Below, in pieces: positions 50,890 through 59,370 of a stretch of 64,000 nucleotides of DNA. A model generated the notes under the pieces. The model was not told the DNA's origin, did not search any database, and saw nothing but the letters and a program-made list of their open reading frames with translations. The DNA is from VSJD01 sp041653875 (lineage in GTDB: Bacteria > Verrucomicrobiota > Kiritimatiellia > JAAZAB01): NCBI GenBank assembly GCA_041653875.1, contig JBAZEM010000008.1:1-64000 (forward strand), read 5' to 3'. Position 1 is the stretch's first letter. Each line of letters opens with the position of its first letter. The translations under genes and the position numbers were made by a program.

Positions 50890-51003
50890 AAGTTTAAGTG
50901 GCAAGTTTAAGTGGCAAGTTTAAGTGGCAAGTTTGAGTGGCAAGTTTGAGTGGCAAGTTTAAGTGGCAAGTTTAAGTGGCAAGTTTAAGTGGCAAGTTTA
51001 AGA
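50890..51003. repeat. Word tract (AAGTTTAAGTGGC), nine units
   Basis: About nine copies of a 13-nt word (AAGTTTAAGTGGC, with AAGTTTGAGTGGC variants) lie between the rfbG start and the four-helix-bundle gene. The four-helix-bundle stop (TTA at 50998-51000) lies in the last copy. The partner tract of related complementary words is at 51553-51620. Confidence 0.9.
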
Positions 51004-51354
51004 GGAGGTTTTTTTAAGCGATTGAATCAAACCAAACAACATTTTGGATATCTGTGTCGACTCGTTGACCAAATCTGCCGCGCTGTTTGCAGTGAGGTAA
51101 CCCAGATCGGCCGCGATCATCAGCTGGGTCCGCAATTCACCGGCAGAGCCTTTTGCATAACCGACAAATTGGGCGAATTCCTTATGCGTGATGCGTTCTG
51201 CTCCTTCAGCAATGTTAGATGGGATGGACACTGCCGCGCGAGTGATTTGATCGCGAAAGCCATAGTCCTTGCAGGCTTGTAACGCGCGATAAACACATAC
51301 CGCCAGCGCTCGGCTACGTTGCCAAACATCCAAATCTTCAAAACTCTTGCTCAT
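50998..51354 (-). CDS. Four-helix-bundle protein (23S rRNA-intervening-sequence/S23 family)
   Basis: 118 aa. The family is plain: FEDLDVWQRSRALAVCVYRAL, DQITRAAVSIPSNIAEGAER, HKEFAQFVGYAKGSAGELRTQL and LGYLTANSAADLVNESTQIS. These small proteins occur inside rRNA insertions, as Avd partners of diversity-generating retroelements, and as orphans between repeats. Here it splits the rfbF/rfbG pair and is flanked by word tracts and a MITE-like element, so it is probably part of a mobile cassette. No reverse transcriptase is nearby. Confidence 0.9.
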   Translation of the reverse strand: MSKSFEDLDVWQRSRALAVCVYRALQACKDYGFRDQITRAAVSIPSNIAEGAERITHKEFAQFVGYAKGSAGELRTQLMIAADLGYLTANSAADLVNESTQISKMLFGLIQSLKKTSS

Positions 51355-51371
51355 TGGTATTCCTTAAACGT

Positions 51372-51552
51372 AACAACTCAGGTAGTCAGGAGTCAGAATT
51401 CAGGATACAGAATAAAATACGTAAGAATCGGAAGAACGCGACAGACATTCCGCCAAGGCCTTGTGTTTAGCGCCGATTCTCTTCGTATTCGCTGGCCTAT
51501 ACGGGTTCCTTATTCTGGGTCTGACTCCTGAATTCTGACTCCTGAGCAGTTA
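51372..51552. repeat. MITE-like element, copy 2, with terminal inverted repeats
   Basis: Begins AACTCAGGTAGTCAGGAGTC and ends with GACTCCTGAGCAGTT, with the middle GCCGATTCTCTTCGTATTCG conserved. It is about 90% identical by eye to 2370-2588 but lacks the extra 40-bp hairpin. It lies between the four-helix-bundle gene and rfbF. Confidence 0.85.
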
Positions 51553-51620
51553 CCCTTAAACTTGCTACTTTCAACTTCAACTTAGCACTTCAACTTAGCA
51601 CTTCAACTTAGCGCTTCAAC
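51553..51620. repeat. Word tract (CTTCAACTTAGCA)
   Basis: Four or five copies of a 13-nt word (ACTTCAACTTAGC) preceded by CTTAAACTTGCTACTTTC. It is partly complementary to the tract at 50890-51003 (AAGTTTAAGTGGC), so the pair would bracket the four-helix-bundle gene. It lies just past the rfbF stop. Confidence 0.7.
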
Positions 51621-51632
51621 TGCGCCGCATGG

Positions 51633-52403
51633 TTACCATACTTTCCAGGGCGCTTTGCCTTCCTGCCACAAATGGTCCAAAAGGCGCTTGTCCCGCAAGG
51701 TGTCCATACATTGCCAGAAGCGGTCATGGCGATAGGCCACAAGTTGGCGGTCTTTGGCCAAGCGCACCAGCGCATCGGTTTCCAACATGGACTGGCCATC
51801 CTTGAGGTAATCGAAAATAGCCGGCTCGAATACCATGAATCCGCCGTTGATCCAGCCTTCGCCAATCTGGGGTTTTTCCGTAAATTCCGCGATCCGATTG
51901 CCGTCTAGCACGATCCCGCCGAAACGGGACGGCGGACGCACCGCCGAAACCGTGCCGATACATCCCTGTGCCCGATGAAAACGCAACAATGCGCGTATAT
52001 CGATATTAGCCACGCCATCGCCATAAGTCAGCATAAAGGTTTTGTCCTTAAGCCAGGGTTCCAGGCGTTTGACGCGGCCGCCTGTCAGGGTGTCCGGTCC
52101 GGTATCGATCAGGTGGATGGTCCACTTCTCGGCATTGGTTTTTCGTTTTTTAACCCGGTCGTGCTCCAGATCGATGGTCATGTCGCTGCTCATGTTATGG
52201 TAGTCGCAGAAATAATGCTTGATCACCTCGCCTTTGTAACCCAGGGCGATGAAAAACTCCTTGGCCCCATAATGAGCATAATTTTTCATGATATGCCACA
52301 GGATCGGCTTTCCGCCGATTTCGATCATCGGTTTGGGCTTCAGTTCGGTTTCTTCAGCCAGACGCGTTCCTAATCCACCCGCTAAGATAACGACTTTGGT
52401 CAT
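51633..52403 (-). CDS. rfbF: Glucose-1-phosphate cytidylyltransferase
   Basis: 256 aa. Makes CDP-glucose from CTP and glucose-1-phosphate, the first step of CDP-dideoxyhexose synthesis. Motifs: VVILAGGLGTRLAEETELKP, PMIEIGGKPILWHIMKNY, LTYGDGVANIDI and GWINGGFMVFEPAIFDYL. GGGGAG precedes the ATG at 52403. It leads the interrupted rfbF-rfbG-rfbH-epimerase operon. Confidence 0.96.
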   Translation of the reverse strand: MTKVVILAGGLGTRLAEETELKPKPMIEIGGKPILWHIMKNYAHYGAKEFFIALGYKGEVIKHYFCDYHNMSSDMTIDLEHDRVKKRKTNAEKWTIHLIDTGPDTLTGGRVKRLEPWLKDKTFMLTYGDGVANIDIRALLRFHRAQGCIGTVSAVRPPSRFGGIVLDGNRIAEFTEKPQIGEGWINGGFMVFEPAIFDYLKDGQSMLETDALVRLAKDRQLVAYRHDRFWQCMDTLRDKRLLDHLWQEGKAPWKVW

Positions 52404-52437
52404 GATTTACTCCCCTGACTTGGCGTATATGAATTTT

Positions 52438-52740
52438 TCGCTATTGGCGGATCAGCCTCCCGCCGACGCTAAAGCTATGGCGGGCACGCCGGCGGACAAT
52501 CCGATGTAGAGCCGGTTTTCCGCCATAGGCGGATCCGCTTTTGGCGGAATACCGGCTATCCTATGCCGAAGATAGCCGACGTAAAGTCGGCTCTACATGA
52601 AGAAAGCGCCCCGTTCCTCATGGCCTAATTTGATGTATAGGAAATCCAAACCCGCCGGGTCAGGGGACCCGGCCTACAATACTGTAGGCCCGGTGCCCTC
52701 ACCGGGCGTTATGAAAAGCCGCCCCGCTGCGGGGCCTAAC
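52438..52740. repeat. Cluster of hairpin repeats including a family C element
   Basis: 52438-52500 holds a degenerate REP hairpin with an insertion (GGCGGATCAGCCTCCCGCC). 52505-52597 is a family C element (TGTAGAGCCGG, REP doublet 52519-52548, then AGCCGACGTAAAGTCGGCT). 52650-52735 has hairpins GGGTCAGGGGACCC and CCCGGTGCCCTCACCGGG, then CGCCCCGCTGCGGGGC. No gene fits the gap from 52404 to 52967. Confidence 0.8.
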
Positions 52741-52862
52741 TCGGCTCCGCCAATAATGCCCGCGGGTTGTATGGGCCGCCGTTTCAATATGATGCTAAAG
52801 GAGAAGACATAGGAACGCAATCATTTTTCCATGATCATTTTCCCATAGCTTTTTGCCGGGGA

Positions 52863-52891
52863 TGGACAAATCCGCGCGCATGATCTATTAT
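52863..52891 (+). promoter_or_regulatory. Candidate sigma-70 promoter for the histidine kinase gene
   Basis: TGGACA is followed by exactly 17 nt and TATTAT. It lies about 77 bases before the ATG at 52968. It is one of the best pattern matches in the window. Confidence 0.5.
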
Positions 52892-52967
52892 CGTCAACAG
52901 ATTCAACCTCGCTTTTTGCCTGGCTCGACAAGCAGGGCCTGGTCAGGGATCGCAAGGATTAAAGCCG

Positions 52968-55715
52968 ATGACTACCGCCCGAATTCTTATTGCCGCCCGT
53001 GATCCGGACTTGGTGGCTAAACTGCAGTCCCTGCTTGCAATTCTGGATTTTACCGCGGCCGGCGTCGCGGCCGGCGCCGACGATGCGATGCGCCTGGCGG
53101 AAAGCCTCAAGCCCGACCTGATGCTGATGGATGTTCGCCTGGAAGCGGCCTTGCAAGGCATCCAGGTTGCGTCCGCCATCCATCGACAGTGGCAGATTCC
53201 CATTATTTTCCTGATAGATTCCGCCGATATCGAAGCATTGCAAAAGGCCAAGGCCATTGAACCGCTTGGGTTCATTCGCACGCCCGTGGACGATAACGAG
53301 GTGCTGGCGACCGTCAAGTTGGCGTTGGACAAGCAATGGATTGAGCGTCAGTTGCAGGAGAGCGAGCAGAAATACCAGTCCATGATGGAGGCCATGAGCG
53401 ATCTGGTTTATATCTGCTCGCCGGATTATCGCATCGAATATATGAACCCGGCCATGATCCGCCAGGTGGGCCGGGTCGCCGTGGGTGAGCCGTGCTATCG
53501 CATATTTTTCGAACGCATGCAGGTTTGCCCCTGGTGTGCGATGCAACAAGTCCAGCAAGGGCAAAGCGTGCACCACGAAATCACCAATCCGCGCGACGGC
53601 CGCATTTATCGCGCGGCCAGTATGCCCATCCCCCATGCCGACAACACCGTGTCCAAGATGGCCATTCTTACGGACATCACCGAGCGCCGGCAGGCGGAAT
53701 TGGCCCTCAAAGAAAGCGAACTGCGCTATCGGCGCCTCGTGGAGTCGGCGACCGATTACATTTATACCGTCAAGGTGGAAGACGGGCGGGTCGTATCCAC
53801 GTCGCATGGGCCGGCGTGTGTGGCCGTTACGGGATATACTTCGGCGGAGTATGACGCCGACCCCAATCTCTGGTTCAAAATGGTTTATGAGGACGACCGC
53901 AAATTGGTGTTGAGCCAGGCCGAGCAGTTGTTGAAGGGCGAGACGATCCGGCCGCTGGAACACCGGATCACGCACAAGAACGGGAAGATCCGGTGGCTTC
54001 GCAATACCCCGGTTCCGCACCAGGATGGCGCCGGGCGCCTGGTGTCGTACGACGGACTGGTATCCGACATCACCGACCGTAAATTAGCCGAATTGCAGAT
54101 CAAGGAGCATGCCCGCAAGTTGGAGGTCGTGAACAAGGTCATTGTGGCGGTCAACCGCGCGACGGATTTGACCACCCTGCTCGACGAAGTGTCGAACGCA
54201 TCGTTGGCCTTGGCGCAATTCAAGGGGGCCGGGATTTATATCGTGGATGCCCAAAGCGCAACGGCCACCCTGGTTTCGGCTCATGGCTTGCCGGCCGATT
54301 ACGCGCGCAGTTTGAAGCGCTTGAGTTTGAACGAGCCGCAATGGCAGGCGCTTTTTGTGCAGGGCCGGGGAATTTTCACGGGCGATTGCGCCCGGGAGGC
54401 TCCGGAACAGGCCCGCAAATGGAACTTTCAGGCAATGGCCCGCATCCCCCTGACAGCCAAGGATGCGGTGGTTGGCGCCCTGGTTCTGGTGCATGATGCG
54501 CCCCACGCTTTTCCCAGCGAAGAGCAAGAGTTGCTGCTGGTGGTGGGCCGGCAAATCGGCACGGCGATCGATAAAATGCGCTCGGAACTGGCCCTGCGCG
54601 AAAGCGAGGACAGGTATCGAACCATCTCGGAGCAGTCGCTCGTCGGCATCCATATGATCAAGGATGGCAGGCTCGTGTTTGTCAACGACGGTTGGACCAG
54701 GATCACCGGCTATACCCGCGAAGACATCGATGCCTGGGGGTTCGAGGAATTCGGCAAAATTATCGATCCGGCTGACCGCGATTTTTTCCTGGCCCAAATT
54801 CGCAAAAAACAGCTTGGCCTGACAGACGGGATTGTGCCGGTCTATGATTTCAGGTTCCTTTCCAAAACGGGGGAAACCAAATGGGTGTTGCTGCATTCCC
54901 GCTCCGTGCAGTTTGCCGAGGGCCATGCCGTGGTCGGGGTGGTTATCGATATCACGGACCGGAAAATGGCCATCCAGGCGCTGGAAGCCGCCAATCGGCA
55001 GTTGCGCGCCAGAGAACAGGAGCTGATCGGCGCCAACCGGGACAAGGAAGTGTTGCTCAAGGAAATCCATCATCGTGTGAAAAACAACCTGCAGGTCATT
55101 TCCAGCCTGTTGAAACTGCAGCTGGGTCATGTCCATGACCGGCAGGCCGCCGCCGTGATCCGGGAGTGCCAAAACCGGATAAAATCCATCGCCATCGTGC
55201 ACGAGAAACTATATCAGTCCCGGAGTCTGGCCGAGGTGGATATCGGCAATTATATTCAGAGTTTGATCAGCCACTTATTTCGCATGTTCCTGGTGGATTC
55301 CGGTTCGGTGACCATGGATGTCGCCGTGGACAACGTCGCCTTGCACATTGACCAGGCGATTCCGTGCAGTCTGATCATCAACGAGCTGGTGTCCAATTCC
55401 CTGAAATATGCCTTTCCGGATAATCGGCGGGGCGAGATTCGGATCCGACTCCAGGCCGCCGCGAATGGCCGGTACCGCTTGGAGGTCGGCGACAACGGCG
55501 TGGGATTTCCGTCCGAAGTGGATTTCCGGAACACCGCTTCGCTGGGCTTGCAACTGGTGATGACCTTTGTGGAACAATTAAACGGATCGATCGAAAGAAT
55601 CCCCTGTTCCGGAACCATGTTTGCGGTCACGTTTCCGGCGGGCAAAGAGGCGCTATCGGAGCGCGCCCACGGAGAGTCGAACTCCGCTTCCCAGGATGAA
55701 AACCTGGTGTCCTGA
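52968..55715 (+). CDS. Hybrid sensor histidine kinase (REC-PAS-PAS-GAF-PAS-HisKA_2-HATPase)
   Basis: 915 aa, no transmembrane segment, so cytosolic. A receiver-like domain (about 1-125) has the phospho-acceptor Asp55 but GFIRTPVDD where a Lys-Pro is usual. PAS1 (about 130-245) has the CPWC motif; PAS2 (245-370), GAF (385-535) and PAS3 (545-670) follow. The HisKA_2 dimerisation domain contains LLKEIHHRVKNNLQVISSLL, and the ATPase domain has VSNSLKYAF and DNGVGFP. The signal and partner regulator are unknown. Confidence 0.92.
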   Translation: MTTARILIAARDPDLVAKLQSLLAILDFTAAGVAAGADDAMRLAESLKPDLMLMDVRLEAALQGIQVASAIHRQWQIPIIFLIDSADIEALQKAKAIEPLGFIRTPVDDNEVLATVKLALDKQWIERQLQESEQKYQSMMEAMSDLVYICSPDYRIEYMNPAMIRQVGRVAVGEPCYRIFFERMQVCPWCAMQQVQQGQSVHHEITNPRDGRIYRAASMPIPHADNTVSKMAILTDITERRQAELALKESELRYRRLVESATDYIYTVKVEDGRVVSTSHGPACVAVTGYTSAEYDADPNLWFKMVYEDDRKLVLSQAEQLLKGETIRPLEHRITHKNGKIRWLRNTPVPHQDGAGRLVSYDGLVSDITDRKLAELQIKEHARKLEVVNKVIVAVNRATDLTTLLDEVSNASLALAQFKGAGIYIVDAQSATATLVSAHGLPADYARSLKRLSLNEPQWQALFVQGRGIFTGDCAREAPEQARKWNFQAMARIPLTAKDAVVGALVLVHDAPHAFPSEEQELLLVVGRQIGTAIDKMRSELALRESEDRYRTISEQSLVGIHMIKDGRLVFVNDGWTRITGYTREDIDAWGFEEFGKIIDPADRDFFLAQIRKKQLGLTDGIVPVYDFRFLSKTGETKWVLLHSRSVQFAEGHAVVGVVIDITDRKMAIQALEAANRQLRAREQELIGANRDKEVLLKEIHHRVKNNLQVISSLLKLQLGHVHDRQAAAVIRECQNRIKSIAIVHEKLYQSRSLAEVDIGNYIQSLISHLFRMFLVDSGSVTMDVAVDNVALHIDQAIPCSLIINELVSNSLKYAFPDNRRGEIRIRLQAAANGRYRLEVGDNGVGFPSEVDFRNTASLGLQLVMTFVEQLNGSIERIPCSGTMFAVTFPAGKEALSERAHGESNSASQDENLVS

Positions 55716-55803
55716 CCGATAGACGATGGGCGCCGGTTGAAAACCGCTAAACCATAACAGAAGTTCAGGCCGGTGCAATCCCAAAATCCGGTAATTTTTA
55801 TGC

Positions 55804-55832
55804 TTGAGGTGACCGCCGCCTTGGCCTATAGT
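55804..55832 (+). promoter_or_regulatory. Candidate sigma-70 promoter for rpmB
   Basis: TTGAGG, 17 nt, TATAGT. It lies about 54 bases before the ATG at 55886, as expected for a ribosomal protein gene. Confidence 0.45.
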
Positions 55833-55885
55833 AACACGCTTGAACGGGAAGGATCCGAGACATAGACATTGTTCAGGAGCTAACT

Positions 55886-56137
55886 ATGGCACGCATTTGC
55901 GATATTTGTGGGAAGGGCTTGCGCACCGGCAATATTATTACCCGGCGCGGATTGCCGAAGTCCAGCGGCGGAATCGGTCTGCACACGACCGGTATTACCC
56001 GCCGCCGTTTTCTGCCCAACCTCCAGAAAATCAGGATTATGGAGAACGGGGGGATTGCCATCCGTAAAGTCTGCGCCTCTTGCATCAAATCCGGCAAAGT
56101 GGCCAAGGCCGCGAAGCGCGTGGCGAGTAAAGCGTAG
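55886..56137 (+). CDS. rpmB: Large ribosomal subunit protein bL28
   Basis: 83 aa. ICDICGKGLRTGNIITRRGL, GIGLHTTGITRRRFLPNLQK and VCASCIKSGKVAKA show bL28 with two CxxC pairs, the zinc-binding version. AGGAG precedes the ATG by 6 nt. Longer than the 78-aa E. coli form by a short basic tail. It appears monocistronic. Confidence 0.97.
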   Translation: MARICDICGKGLRTGNIITRRGLPKSSGGIGLHTTGITRRRFLPNLQKIRIMENGGIAIRKVCASCIKSGKVAKAAKRVASKA

Positions 56138-56244
56138 GGCAAGCCCACAGTCTGCCGTCCTCAGTTTGCTGCCCGATAACCACAGCGGGATTGTGCTCCC
56201 GATCCTTTCTGCCCGGCTCCCGGCTGGGGGCTGTGGAAACAGTT

Positions 56245-56478
56245 ATGTGGCAACAACTCGCCTTGGTTTTGCCGTTGGCCATCTGGGGCGCTTTGTGCGA
56301 GATGGCGCCCTGCCTGCTGTTCGGGTTTTTGACGACCGGTCTGCCCGTCCGGCATCACGACGGACATCCCATGATTTCCGGGATCGTGAACAACGTCAGT
56401 GGCGCGATGCTCCCGGCGGCGCCGGCCTGGGCGTATCTCAGAAGAAATGAGAAATGGAAAATGCGGAATGCAGGATGA
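56245..56478 (+). pseudogene. Possible remnant of a permease N-terminus
   Basis: 77 aa. MWQQLALVLPLAIWGALCEM and APCLLFGFLTTGL resemble the first helices of DUF318/ArsP-like metal permeases (the usual pattern is emAPyLLfGFL). The homology stops after about 33 residues. The rest (LPVRHHDGHPMISGIVNN...) is unlike a membrane protein and ends in word-tract sequence. It is probably a truncated gene, though a functional short protein cannot be excluded. Confidence 0.35.
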
Positions 56479-56489
56479 GGAATCCACGG

Positions 56490-58211
56490 ATGCAAGCCAT
56501 GAATCGCCGGGAATTGGAGCGTAAATCGTCGGCGTTGACGCTCTCGGACATGGAAATCTTCGTGTTCCCGGAGCTGGTCTATGCTTTGTTCCTGGCCAAC
56601 TTGATGAGCCCGCGTCTTTGGCGGTGGCGCGCGGACCCGTGGTTCGCGGGCCTTGAGACCATGACGCCCTACCGGCGCATCGTCCGGCTCAAGCAATACA
56701 TCATGGAGCATTATGCTTTCAATTTGGACCTCGACACCTGGGGGTTGACGACCAAACAGCGGGAATTGGGCCGGTTTGCCGGTTTTATCGATGCCGAGAC
56801 TCTCAAGCAATCCAACGCGCTTTTTGGATACGAGGGCGATAAATATTATTTTGGCATCGATATCCGCAAGCATTTCGGGCTCGACAAATATGCGGGCGAC
56901 GTTATCCCATATTGGAAGACCGAAACGGTGGAGGCCATGGATGCCTTCCGGTATCGGGAGAATTATGCCGCCGGCGCCGGCGAGTGCGTGTCGCTGGCCG
57001 TGCTCTATGCGGCCGCGCTCTTTATCGTGGCGCGCATCCCGTTGAAGGACATCTTCCTGATGGCCACGCCTTTGCATTCCCAGAATTTTGTGAACGTGGG
57101 CGAAGGCGTTTTGACCAATAATCGGCGGCTGGTGACCAAGGCCATGTGGTTTAACGGCACCGCCCTCTCGGCCCAGGCGCGCCGCGCGTTGGAAAACGAG
57201 CGCGTGACCTTGGTGGCCCACGAGACCGGGCATGTGCACATCCTTTTCCCGGAAGCCACCATTCAGCCGCAAGCATACGAGGGCTTTGCCGAGCGTTTGC
57301 GCCGCTTCCTGCAAACCGGGCTGACGGATGAAATGCTGGGCAACTACATTCGCCATCGCCGCGATATCCAGAAATGCTTCCAGATCCGTTATTCCATCCA
57401 TGGTGTGGCGCATTATATCGGCGCCGAGCGCGCTTTTGCCTACGAGCAGGACAGCTCGTTCAAGGTCACGGACGCGACCCGCGACAAATTACTTTCGGAA
57501 ATCGAAATGGAATATTTTTCACGCGATCCTGCGCCGAACGGCATTGTGCTTAACGACTTGGAGGATTATCTTCGCGCTCGCAAGGTGGATTTGAGCAATG
57601 CCGCCGATGTGGAAGCCCTGCGAAACCAGTTTTCATGCGGCTGTCTGAATGCCGCCGTGGCGATCGAGGGCCTGATCCGTTTTTGCCGGACGGTTCCCCG
57701 CATTCCGGATATCCGGGCAAAAACCGTACGGCCGGAATCGGCGCCGCTGGCCATTACCCTCGATATGGATCGGCAGGCCTTGATCGCCCGGCTGGAAGCG
57801 ATCCGTTCGCAAAACACGGTGGCGGACCTGGCTTTCTATGCCTACCGCGACCTATCCCGCACGGAGCCGGGGCCGTTTTTGCTGGCGGCCCTGGAGCGCA
57901 ATCCCGTCTCGATTGCCGGCGCGTCCGCGCTGACGGAAGATCAAGTGTTTAAGCGCGCGGCGGATATGCCCAACGAATCGATTTATGACGGGCCCGGCCG
58001 GCTGGCCCAGCCTGACGAGGTTTGGAATTACGGCCGCGGCGATGGCGTGGAGCGGGCGATCCTGCTGGCGAACATTCTGCATGCGCGCACTCCGGAAAAG
58101 AAGATTGTGGTCGAGGTGGCGCCCACGGCCGCCAAGCTTGTCATGGATGGCAGAGCGGCCGAATTTAAATCTTCCAAGCAGTTGAAGCAACAGGTCTGGC
58201 CTTTGGGCTAA
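56490..58211 (+). CDS. Unknown 573-aa protein with transglutaminase-like and HExxH motifs
   Basis: I do not recognise a named family. Near residues 160-215 the segment GECVSLAVLYAAALFIVARI, TPLHSQNFV and GVLTNNRR resembles the Cys-His-Asn core of transglutaminase-like folds (Cys166, His196, Asn210). Further on, VTLVAHETGHVHILFPE contains an HExxH zinc-peptidase motif (244-248). There is no signal peptide. A frame from 56454 adds 12 repeat-encoded residues (MENAECRMRNPR); I start at 56490, with GAGGAA upstream. Context gives no role: L28 and MTA phosphorylase flank it. Confidence 0.75.
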   Translation: MQAMNRRELERKSSALTLSDMEIFVFPELVYALFLANLMSPRLWRWRADPWFAGLETMTPYRRIVRLKQYIMEHYAFNLDLDTWGLTTKQRELGRFAGFIDAETLKQSNALFGYEGDKYYFGIDIRKHFGLDKYAGDVIPYWKTETVEAMDAFRYRENYAAGAGECVSLAVLYAAALFIVARIPLKDIFLMATPLHSQNFVNVGEGVLTNNRRLVTKAMWFNGTALSAQARRALENERVTLVAHETGHVHILFPEATIQPQAYEGFAERLRRFLQTGLTDEMLGNYIRHRRDIQKCFQIRYSIHGVAHYIGAERAFAYEQDSSFKVTDATRDKLLSEIEMEYFSRDPAPNGIVLNDLEDYLRARKVDLSNAADVEALRNQFSCGCLNAAVAIEGLIRFCRTVPRIPDIRAKTVRPESAPLAITLDMDRQALIARLEAIRSQNTVADLAFYAYRDLSRTEPGPFLLAALERNPVSIAGASALTEDQVFKRAADMPNESIYDGPGRLAQPDEVWNYGRGDGVERAILLANILHARTPEKKIVVEVAPTAAKLVMDGRAAEFKSSKQLKQQVWPLG

Positions 58212-58297
58212 AGAGGGGCCGTAGTCCGCGGGCTGATGGCGGGCTTTACTGACCTTCAGTTCAATGCGGGGCTATGCCCGCAACCCGAAGATTTTTT

Positions 58298-58417
58298 ACC
58301 ACGAAACACACAAAACACACGAAAGTTCAGTAAAATAATATTACAGATTCTATTTTCTTATATTGAAAAACAGAATCTGATCTTCATCCATTTCGTGTGT
58401 TCCGTGTGTTTCGTGGT
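58298..58417. repeat. Inverted repeat of CACACGAAA words, second copy
   Basis: ACCACGAAACACACAAAACA at the left is answered by TTTCGTGTGTTCCGTGTGTT and TCGTGGT at the right. Inside is a second inverted pair (CAGATTCTATTTTC / GAAAAACAGAATCTG). It is related to 1576-1673. Flanking it, 58216-58240 and 58451-58485 carry the CTACAGCC-type words seen at 39972-40060. No gene is in the 353-base gap. Confidence 0.8.
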
Positions 58418-58564
58418 TATCTTGTTTTTCATAGCGGTTTCCAACGTTTAAGGTGCTATAGCCTTCAGCCTACAGCCTGTCTCTTTAGGCTTGCCTCTCC
58501 AACCGCAATGTTTATGATCTTCAAGCATAACTGATCGAAATCCAGCCACCCGCGGAGGTGTTTC

Positions 58565-59353
58565 ATGGCTAAAATCGGGATTATCGGCGGATCGGGCATC
58601 GACGACAACCTGCATCTGACCGAGGTGAAACGGATCAAATTGCACACGCCCTACGGCGCCACGTCGGATCTGGTGATCACGGGGAAGTTACAGGGGATGG
58701 AGATTGTCGCCCTGCCGCGGCACGGCGCCGGCCATTGCATTATGCCGTCGCTGGTCAATTACCGGGCGAATATCTGGGCCCTCCGGGAACTTGGGGTTAC
58801 CCACGTCATTGCCACCACCGCCTGCGGCAGTTTGCGCGAGGAAATCGAGCCCGGTCACCTGGTATTCATTGACCAGTTCATCGACCGCACCACCCGCCGC
58901 GCCCAGACATTTTACGAGGGAATGGTCGTTTGCCATATCCCAATGGCCGAGCCGTTCTGCCCCCAACTCCGCAAGCTGTTTTCGAAAGTCGCCGTTGAAC
59001 TCAATATTCCCCATCACGATCGCGGCACGGTGGTGACCATCGAGGGCCCCCGTTTTTCGACCAAGGCCGAGAGCCGGATGTTCCAGCTGTGGGGTGGGGA
59101 TGTGATCAACATGAGCACGGTGCCGGAGGTGGTCCTGGCCCGCGAAGCCGGTCTTTGCTATGCGGCCATTGCCATGAGCACGGATTACGATTGCTGGCAT
59201 GAATCGAAGGAATCGGTCACTTTCGAGTTGATCCTGAAGACGATGGCAAGCAACGCGGCCAATGTGCTCCGCATGTTCCCGGGCGTGATTCGCGGGATCC
59301 AGGATTTGAAGTCCTGCGATTGCCGCAAAGGGTGCGGCGTCAACAGTCTGTGA
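58565..59353 (+). CDS. mtnP: S-methyl-5'-thioadenosine phosphorylase
   Basis: 262 aa. Phosphorolyses methylthioadenosine from polyamine synthesis to adenine and methylthioribose-1-phosphate. IGIIGGSGIDD, ALPRHGAGHCIMPSLVNYRA, TACGSLREEIEPG, GPRFSTKAESRMFQ, NMSTVPEVVLAREAGLCY and AMSTDYDCW fit the MTAP branch of the PNP family. The C-terminus has CDCRKGCG. GGAGG lies 6 nt before the ATG. A link to SpeA/SpeB at the far left of the window is plausible but indirect. Confidence 0.92.
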   Translation: MAKIGIIGGSGIDDNLHLTEVKRIKLHTPYGATSDLVITGKLQGMEIVALPRHGAGHCIMPSLVNYRANIWALRELGVTHVIATTACGSLREEIEPGHLVFIDQFIDRTTRRAQTFYEGMVVCHIPMAEPFCPQLRKLFSKVAVELNIPHHDRGTVVTIEGPRFSTKAESRMFQLWGGDVINMSTVPEVVLAREAGLCYAAIAMSTDYDCWHESKESVTFELILKTMASNAANVLRMFPGVIRGIQDLKSCDCRKGCGVNSL

Positions 59354-59370
59354 AAATGAGGTGACTGGAT

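Noticed and set aside
50890..51354. Four-helix-bundle gene considered as Avd of a diversity-generating retroelement
   Set aside because: No reverse transcriptase, template repeat or variable repeat is visible nearby.
58236..58451. 71-aa plus-strand frame over the CACACGAAA inverted repeat
   Set aside because: It consists of translated repeat DNA with no start signal.
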